This document shows, piece by piece, positions 57,186 through 64,000 of a DNA stretch of 64,000 nucleotides. Each line of letters opens with the position of its first letter. The stretch's first letter is position 1. The stretch spans positions 13,576,085-13,640,084 of the forward strand of contig NC_064043.1 in NCBI RefSeq assembly GCF_932526225.1. The letters are read 5' to 3'. The position numbers and the translations under genes are program-made. This DNA is from Nematostella vectensis (taxonomy: Eukaryota; Cnidaria; Anthozoa; Actiniaria; Edwardsiidae). The notes beneath the pieces are model-generated. The model had not been told where the DNA came from, searched no databases, and saw only the letters and a list, made by a program, of their open reading frames with translations.

Positions 57186-60100
57186 TCGTTTTCTTCACTT
57201 CGCATAGTGTTGTCCGGCGTCTCAAGATCGCTGTTACACAGTTCACACGTGCTTTTCCCAGGTTCATTGACAAGGGTGCATACAGGGCACACGCTCCGTA
57301 CCATAGAAGGGTCATAGTCTTGGCTGGTCAAACACGCGGCACAGACCAACACGTGACCTTCATTTATCATGGTACACCGCTGACATGTCCATGGCGGGCT
57401 CACGGAACTACTCAAATTTTTTGACGTGCTCTTTTTCGATTTAGAAGCGGAGCTTTTATAGGTTTTTGGTGATTTATTGTGCGGTTTGTATCTTACAAAG
57501 GAGTGTCCGGTTTGGCTACGGCCGCAGATACGCGATACCGCCGCACACTGGCGGCAAAACACACGCTTACAGATTTTGCACTGCAACGCGGCATTCAGGA
57601 GGTGTTGGCAATTGGGCACAGAGCAGCGCGACCCTCGAGGGACGAGCTGGGACCGGTGACGAGTGGCTGGGGTGTCACGTGATTCGCTTGGCATGCTCGT
57701 GTCCATTCCCTGCGCGGTTAGCGCGAGCCTGTTTGAGGCCCGTGCTCGACCAGTGTCGTTGTTGACACGGATTTTGAAATCTACTTGCAGTCTTGGTTTA
57801 TCATCATCATCACTGCTGTCATCTACACAGATAAATCAACATGCAATATTGTCAATTATTATATTATATTCTTGGGTTTCATGTGACGTCCTAAACGTCA
57901 AGTAAAAGCATCAACCAGTCACAATGGAAGATTTCCATTGTCCGTAAACCTTTCGTTTCATTTTTTGCCCTCCTGGGATGGTTGCAAACAATCATAGAGA
58001 AATAATTTTTTTACACATTTTGTTTCGATAAAGTGTACTTTCCATTTTGTTAGAATTATTATATTAAAATCCCATAAGTATTGTAAGGAATAAAAAAAAT
58101 AATTGCTCATATTTAGCAGATTGCTCTTCAAACGTCGAAAGCTTAGTCTATCGATGTACGTCTTGGATTAGGCTCGGTTTCCAGTCGTGGTAGTTTCGGT
58201 GCGCCCGCGATCCTCTCCCAACGTTAAGTAAATAGCAGCGCGCGACGTAACCACGGCTAGTAACCGAGCCTTCTCTTGGATGCGCACACACCATCGTCAT
58301 TATCATAAGTACGATCTTCCCTGTGACCTTCAAAGACTGTGAGCGTGGGCGAACGCACGAATCAGCACTCACCCGTGTCCTCCTCCTCCTCCTCCTCCTC
58401 GGAGCTCGAGCTCTCGTCGTCATCCACGACCCTGATGAGCTCACCGCGAGGCCCCAACAGCTTGAGGCGCTCAATCTCCATCTGCAGCTCTCGCAGTAGC
58501 CCCTGCTTGCTCTCGTTCTTTCGCTTCGTGTCCTGGGTCTGTACCGCTGCGGCGGGAGAGGCGCCTCCCACTGCACCAAGCAGATCACCATCTGACGAAA
58601 GGGAGCCCTCCGCAGTGACAGCGGTAGCAGCTAAGAGAGGCAAAATAGGGCTACGGGTATTAGTTAAGTGATGGAAGCGGTAGCAGCTAAGACGGGCAAA
58701 ATAGGGCTACGGGTATTAGTTAAGTAGTGGAAGCGGTAGCACCTAAGACAGCCAAAATAGGGCTAGGGGTATTAGTTAAGTGGTGGAAGCGGTAGTACCT
58801 AAGAGAGGCAAAATAGGGCTACGGGTATTAGTTAAGTGATGGAAGCGGTAGCAGCTAAGACGGGCAAAATAGGGCTACGGTCATTAGTTAAGTAGTGGAA
58901 GCGGTAGCACCTAAGACAGCCAAAATAGGGCTAGGGGTATTAGTTAAGTGGTGGAAGCGGTAGTACCTAAGAGAGGCAAAATAGGGCTACGGGTATTAGC
59001 TAAGTAGTGGAAGCGGTAGCACCTAAGACAGCCAAAAAAGGGCTGTGGGTATTAGTTAAGTGGTGGAAGCGGTAGTACCTAAGAGAGGCAAAATAGGGCT
59101 ACGGGTATTAGTTAAGTGATGGAAGCGGTAGTACATAAGACAGCCAAAATAGGGCTACGGGTATTAGTTAAGTGATGGAAGCGGTAGTACCTAAGACAGC
59201 CAAAATAGGGCGATGGGTATTAGTTAGGTGATGGAAGCGGTAGTACCTAAGACAGCCAAAAAAGGGCTACGGGTATTAGTTAAGTGATGGAAGCGGTAGT
59301 ACCAAAGACAGCCAAAATAGGGCTACGGGTATTAGCTAAGTAGTGGAAGCGGTAGCACCTAAGACAGCCAAAAAAGGGCTGTGGGTATTAGTTAAGTGGT
59401 GGAAGCGGTAGTACCTAAGAGAGGCAAAATAGGGCTACGGGTATTAGTTAAGTGATGGAAGCGGTAGTACATAAGACAGCCAAAATAGGGCTACGGGTAT
59501 TAGTTAAGTGATGGAAGCGGTAGTACCTAAGACAGCCAAAATAGGGCGACGGGTATTAGTTAGGTGATGGAAGCGGTAGTACCTAAGACAGCCAAAAAAG
59601 GGCTACGGGTATTAGTTAAGTGATGGAAGCGGTAGTACATAAGACAGCCAAAATAAGGCTACGGGTATTAGTTAAGTGATGGAAGCGGTAGTACCTAAGA
59701 CAGCCAAAATAGGGCGACGGGTATTAGTTAGGTGATGGAAGCGGTAGTACCTAAGACAGCCAAAAAAGGGCTACGGGTATTAGTTAAGTGATGGAAGCGG
59801 TAGTACCAAAGACAGCCAAAATAGGGCTAGGGGTATTAGTTAAATAGTGGAAGCGGTAGTACCTAAGACAGCCAAAATAGGGCTGTGGGTATTAGTTAAG
59901 TGATGGAAGCGGTAGCACCTAAGACAGGCAAAATAGGGCTACGGGTATTAGTTAAGTGATGGAAGCGGTAGTACCTAAGACAGGCAAAATAGGGCTACGG
60001 GTATTAGTTAAGTGATGGAAGCGGTAGTACCTAAGACGGGCAAAATAGGGCTACGGGTATTAGTTAAGTAATGGAAGCGGTAGCACCTAAGACGGGCAAA

Positions 60101-60538
60101 ATAGGGCTACGGGTATTAGTTAAGTGATGAAAGCGGTAGCAGCTAAGAGAGGCAAAATAGGGCTCTGGGTATTGGTGGGTTGTATTTTCCATCTTCTCTT
60201 GCCAAACTACTGGAATCCAAAATAAACCAAAGGGACTAGGTTGAGCTTAGCTCGTCATAAATTTCTTTTACCTCCTTTGCCTTGCTGTCCCTCTTCTTCC
60301 ATCTCCTCCTCCTCATCATCTTCTTCCCCCGTGTCCTCCTCAGTAGACGTCAAATCCGTACTATCCTTATCCGTGTCCTCCCCCTGTGCTTCGGTGCTTT
60401 CTACAAGACCTCGCATCCTACTGTTGTTGTTCTCTGCGTCCGTCACAACTTGCTCGAGGTCGGCGAGAACTCTGGTCAGCAGACTTTCGGGCTCCGCCTG
60501 AGCATGCGCTGCTTCGCAGGCTCCGGTTTGTACTTCTT
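57167..60538 (-). CDS. Acidic protein with two RanBP2-type zinc fingers (5' end outside)
   Basis: Exons on the minus strand: 60538-60272, 58630-58373, 57822-57167, all joined in phase 1, giving about 392 residues. Exon 1 has a helical region (LLTRVLADLEQVVTDAENN) and a Glu/Asp-rich end. Exon 2 is Ala/Gly-rich, then a short coiled-coil-like stretch (LLRELQMEIERLKLLG), then SSSSEEEEEEED. Exon 3 starts SSDDDDKP, carries a Cys cluster (CSVPNCQHL, CKICKRVFCRQC), then two RanBP2/NZF-type fingers (WTCQRC...CAAC and CPVCTLVNEPGKSTCELC). Such fingers bind ubiquitin or single-stranded RNA. The function of this protein is unknown to me. Donors GTAAAA and GTGAGT and acceptors CTTAG and GTGTAG are all standard. 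An acceptor at 60539 shows that more exons lie to the right, so GPCR copy B may sit in its intron. Confidence 0.8.
58626..60170. repeat. 56-bp tandem array of 3' splice sites, about 27.5 units
   Basis: The unit, period 56 (ggaagcgg at 58673 and 58729), is ggaagcggtagtacctaaga, cagccaaaatagggctacgg, gtattagttaagtgat. On the minus strand each unit reads CTTAACTAATACCC (branch-point-like), a pyrimidine tract, CTTAG, then the first 11 bases of the downstream exon. The array fills nearly all of the intron 58631-60271. Confidence 0.95.
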
Positions 60539-60599
60539 CTAAGTACCAAGGCGAATTAGTGTAGGGGAATAATAAAGCTTTGTATAAGATTACCAGTAA

Positions 60600-61260
60600 G
60601 AATAGTAATACATATTAATGAAAATAAAACATATTATGAAAATAACGAAAATTCTCAAAAAAGGGTGGGAATTGATACGGAGTGCAGAAACTTTGGGTTC
60701 CTGATAAATGCTGGTGCCTCAAGGTAAACATCGTTCTAAAGGAGCGGTCATTAATTACGGGGGGGGGGGGGGGGTCGGTGTTTTTGCAAAACCATTTGCT
60801 CAAAAATCGTGACCCGAAGGTCGAAACCGTAGGTCCAAAAATTTGCAACCGCCCCCCCTCCACCACTTTTTTATATTAGATAATTAGGTCTTTAAAACCA
60901 CACAGACTTGATATACCGTGTAATTGAATATAACCTTTATTAAAATTCAGATCAGCTAGCTTTGTCTGTCAACCATGAGAGGAATTCTTTAAATTTATTT
61001 ATATAAAATATATAAGGAACGGACCATTTGACAGGTTGAGTGACACAGCCAGGCTCAGGCCCTTAAAAAATCGAGCAAGCTAAGACTGACAGAAAAAAAA
61101 AACCCACATCCTTTAGGGAAAAAACATCTGTCCGGGAAAATAAATTCTCAAATAGAGTTGGGAACTGTGGAAACCGAAGGACTACTATAAGCGCCAATGA
61201 CTAAAGGTAAACATCGCAATAAAAAAAGATAAAGGGGCGTTATCAGAAAATACCGGGACC
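60600..61260. repeat. Two footprints of GPCR 3' flanks
   Basis: 61140-61230 (gagttgggaactgtggaaac ... gcgccaatgactaaaggtaa) matches the 3' flank of copy B (63838-63905). 60665-60740 is a more diverged match. No receptor coding sequence precedes either, so they mark lost copies. A G-run at 60757-60775 lies between them. Confidence 0.6.
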
Positions 61261-61436
61261 ATGTAAAGGGGGTTTAGCCGGGAAAGTAACGAGCATTTAA
61301 CACCATATGAATGTTAATTTTCCCCGCTATGTCACGGGAGACGGGGTGCCGTGGTTTCAATTGACTGGTGCATAAACTATCCTTGTAACGAGGGAATGCA
61401 TTTTTGTGATGACCAAAGCCACTGAGAAATAAAAGT

Positions 61437-62136
61437 GGGAGGGACTTTTTTTCCACTTCCTCCTTATTTGATTTTTTATTTATTTTCATAATAAATGAAA
61501 TAAGCATTGGTGTAATAAGAATTGGTGCAATTACGCCCAGTCGACGACGAACATATTTACCGACTCTTGGAAGAACGTGGTAAATTGATAATTCTTACTT
61601 TTATTTCAAAATATACTGTATTTTAATCAATAATATATTTAACTTACAAGCTTTGTCATATAGCAACATTTATAAGTTGTAAATTTAAAATGTAAAACGC
61701 TTAGTAATAAAACCGGCATGCACAAACATAAAAAATGATTAATAGAAAATATATTGAAAGCCAAAACTATTGAAGATTTAATTATGAGGGAGGGACTTTT
61801 TTCCACTTTCTCCTTATTTGATTTTTTATTTATTTTCATAATAAATGAAATAAGCATTGGTGTAATAACAATTGGTGCAATTACGCCCAGTCGACGACGA
61901 ACATATTTACCCACTCTTGGAAGAACGTGGTAAATTGATAACTCTAACCTTTATTTCAAAATATACTGTATTTTAATCAATAATTTATTTAACTTACCAG
62001 CTTTGCCATATAGCAACATTTGTTAGTTGTAAATTTAAAATGTAAAACGCTTAGTAATAAAACCGGCATGCACAGACAAAATTATTAATAGAAAATATAT
62101 TTAAAGCAAAAACTATTGAAGATTTAATTATTTTTC
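61437..62136. repeat. 350-bp tandem duplication in the 5' flank of GPCR copy B
   Basis: gagggactttttt...ccacttcctccttattt through gaagatttaattat occurs twice, offset 350 (61451 and 61801). Copy A has a single version at 54048-54400. Confidence 0.9.
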
Positions 62137-62138
62137 GT

Positions 62139-62637
62139 AAGCCATATCATCCTCGGGGACCCAGGGCGTCGCGGAGATCGGGCACACATGAAGCGCGCGG
62201 AGCGAGAAAGAAACAGGCTGAAAGACGATAGGCTCATACTCATTTCGAATGCGTTTAATATCTCGATCGGGATTATTTTGTACATCAAAGGTTAATTAAA
62301 TAAAGAGTTCAAATAAAATCCCTCAAACTTGACTCAACCCTTGAATTATCTAGAATAATTTAAGCTTTTCCATAGAATTTTCCCAATATTGTTTGTTACG
62401 TCGAGCGTATAGTTTTTCTTTTCCCTCTTGACATGTATATTTCGAGACTGTTTTTACAGGCGCTAATTGGAAAAAGGCGCCAGGTCAAGTCAGGCGATTA
62501 ATTGGATTAGAAACCCTTTTAGAAATGGGTTTTACAGAGCAGTTGCCCAGGGCGTTTTTCAGTGCTCTTTGTTTCTCGCGTGCTCCCTGTGTGCCCGATG
62601 TCCGCGACGCCCTGGGTCCCCGAGGATGAAGCCATAT
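62139..62637. mobile_element. 481-bp Mutator-like MITE with 9-bp target duplication
   Basis: The element is 62148-62628. The ends catcctcggggacccagggc then gtcgcgga, and the right-end reverse complement, agree over about 41 bp with one mismatch. AAGCCATAT flanks both sides (62139-62147, 62629-62637). Long inverted ends and a 9-bp duplication are the mark of Mutator-type elements. No transposase is inside. Confidence 0.93.
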
Positions 62638-62711
62638 ATATATGGAAACGAATTGCCAAATCCAACCATTTCGTTCGATTATTGTGAGCCCTCTGCGTAA
62701 GGACTTTAACC

Positions 62712-63737
62712 ATGTCGTCTCCTCCAAGCACGTTCAATCACTCGTTGATCAGCAATGGAACCAACACTTCGTCAAGTGAACGATCCTCTGCATCCATCCA
62801 CCAAGAGGTTCGGCTCGTGTCACTTCTGCTTGTAGTTATTATCGGTCTGAGTCTTAATCTTTCCGTCATCTCACTCGTGATAATGAAGCAAGTGCCGCGA
62901 AGGAACATGAACCTTCTGGTCGCTAACATGGCATTGAGCGACTTTTTATCTCTTCTACTTGAGCCTTCGTATCTTTTGTCCAACATGACAATGGGAAACT
63001 TGCCATGGATTGAGGTTAGTTATCTGGCTGATGTGACTTGTAAGTTTTACGCCTTCATGATAGACACATCTACATGGGTTTCCAATGTGACACTTTTAGT
63101 CATCTCCGTGGAGAGGTTCCGAGCAGTGTCATCCGTTGCACATGTGCCGGAAAAACGCAGTGTTTTCATTATCTTGCTGCTTATGTCCTGGGTTTTACCT
63201 GGACTGCTTAACTCTAGTGCGTTTGTTTTCTGCTGGGCTACAAAAATTAGAGGGACATTTCAATGCTTGCGCGTCACTACAATGCAATCAGAACTTTATG
63301 CTGTTGCTACGAATGCCATCTTCATCTTATTAGTGGTCGTAATTCTCTGCCTCAATTTTTCAATTATACTCAAACTTGTTCGCTCTCAAGAGGCGATACA
63401 CATCCCAGAGGCTCAGCAACAAAAGCGAGCTCGAAGGTTTCGCTCTGCGACGCGCATGGTCCTAAGTTCTCTTTTACTGTTTGTACTCTGTGCGACACCC
63501 CTCTACACAGTGCTCACAATCTTTAGAATGGAGTTTTTATTGGGAGTTCCAATTCTTGGTGAGTGGGGAGTGAATATGATTAATGCATTACATGTTCTGT
63601 TTTTTGTTAATCCTGCCGCAAGCCCGATCATCTACTTCGTATTTCTTGGCGACTTTAAAAAAGTGTTACACAAGTTTTGCTGCAGAAAAATGGTTATTGG
63701 TCAAACGAATGCGCAACCGGGATTACCACTTGCTTAA
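62712..63737 (+). CDS. Intronless class A GPCR, copy B (341 aa)
   Basis: Clearly paralogous to copy A over the whole receptor: same start MSSPPSTFN, LSD in TM2, ERF after TM3, FLCATPLYTVL-type TM6 (ALA in place of the usual Trp), NPAASPIIY in TM7, KFCCRK after helix 8. One residue is inserted in the first loop (YLLSNMTMGNLPW) and one lost in the third (VRSQEAIH). The tail ends NAQPGLPLA. The NEEPEELYS tail of copy A is still present in the next frame, 22 nt on. ECL2 and ECL3 differ most, so ligand preference may differ. Confidence 0.92.
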   Translation: MSSPPSTFNHSLISNGTNTSSSERSSASIHQEVRLVSLLLVVIIGLSLNLSVISLVIMKQVPRRNMNLLVANMALSDFLSLLLEPSYLLSNMTMGNLPWIEVSYLADVTCKFYAFMIDTSTWVSNVTLLVISVERFRAVSSVAHVPEKRSVFIILLLMSWVLPGLLNSSAFVFCWATKIRGTFQCLRVTTMQSELYAVATNAIFILLVVVILCLNFSIILKLVRSQEAIHIPEAQQQKRARRFRSATRMVLSSLLLFVLCATPLYTVLTIFRMEFLLGVPILGEWGVNMINALHVLFFVNPAASPIIYFVFLGDFKKVLHKFCCRKMVIGQTNAQPGLPLA

Positions 63738-64000
63738 TGAGGAACCGGAAGAACTATACTCTTAATGAGGAACCGGATGAACTACACATTTAATTGATGT
63801 CCTTCGGGAAAAACTGTCAGGGAAAAAATCTGATATAAGGTTGGGAACTGTTCAGGAGTACAGAAACCGAAGGTCTCTTATAAGTGCTAATGCCTAAAGT
63901 TGAATATCGCACTAAAAAATGAACATATAACTTTGGAACCTTCTCGTGTGCGACCTCCAGTTTGTCCCAACCTGTTTTCATTATAGCGGGGCCAGCGCGG
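63738..64000. other. 3' flank of GPCR copy B
   Basis: Continues the aaccggaagaactatac-type units and the ttgggaactgttcaggagta block shared with copy A. The window ends here. Confidence 0.6.

Overview
The window is animal nuclear DNA: AT-rich, with short phase-consistent exons, GT/GC-AG introns, many small inverted-repeat transposons and relics of Ty3/gypsy and Penelope-like retroelements. A FANCB homologue, intronless class A GPCRs in a tandem array and the repeat types fit an early-branching metazoan. A sea anemone or related cnidarian (Nematostella-like) is my inference; no rRNA or mitochondrial marker is present to prove it. I recognise no tRNA, rRNA, CRISPR or prokaryotic feature.

Layout. 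0.5-4.0 kb (+): 3' part of a gene for a basic Ser/Pro/Arg-rich protein, eight small exons, nearly all phase 1. 4.6-12.0 kb (-): a short type II membrane ORF, a two-exon glycosyltransferase-like gene, and signal-peptide plus fibronectin-III exons whose phase would also fit the glycosyltransferase exon. 14-17.5 kb (+): decayed gypsy element. 18.6-19.2 kb (-): decayed Penelope-like RT. 19.6-22.0 kb: small DNA-transposon relics and a promoter-like YY1 site with a broken exon. 23.6-27.6 kb (-): unrecognised, partly broken multi-exon coding segments with a Cys/His-rich start and a RING-like end. 28.0-29.4 kb (+): intronless Golgi-type transferase. 30-38 kb: mostly transposon relics, one small charged ORF at 33.2 kb. 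39.1-44.9 kb (+): FANCB homologue, nine exons found. 45.3-51.9 kb: a 37-bp satellite, about 178 units. 52.2-64.0 kb: a duplicated locus with two intronless GPCR genes (+), footprints of further copies, and an acidic/RanBP2-type zinc-finger gene (-) between them.

The most unusual structure is in that zinc-finger gene. One intron is almost wholly a 56-bp tandem repeat, and each unit carries a branch-point-like sequence, a pyrimidine tract and the AG of the downstream exon's 3' splice site, giving about 27 decoy acceptors before the real one. A second minisatellite (22 bp, 1.56-2.0 kb) likewise runs into the acceptor of the next exon. Other points that can be checked from the sequence are a 9-bp-target Mutator-like MITE whose empty site survives in the paralogous GPCR copy, a fold-back element carrying four POU octamers, and an upstream ORF overlapping the FANCB start codon.

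The genes do not form an operon-like unit. They are independent eukaryotic genes, with nesting or shared intergenic promoters possible at 10.5-12 kb, 27.6-28.0 kb and 60-64 kb. All exon models come from reading splice sites and phase by eye, without transcript evidence.
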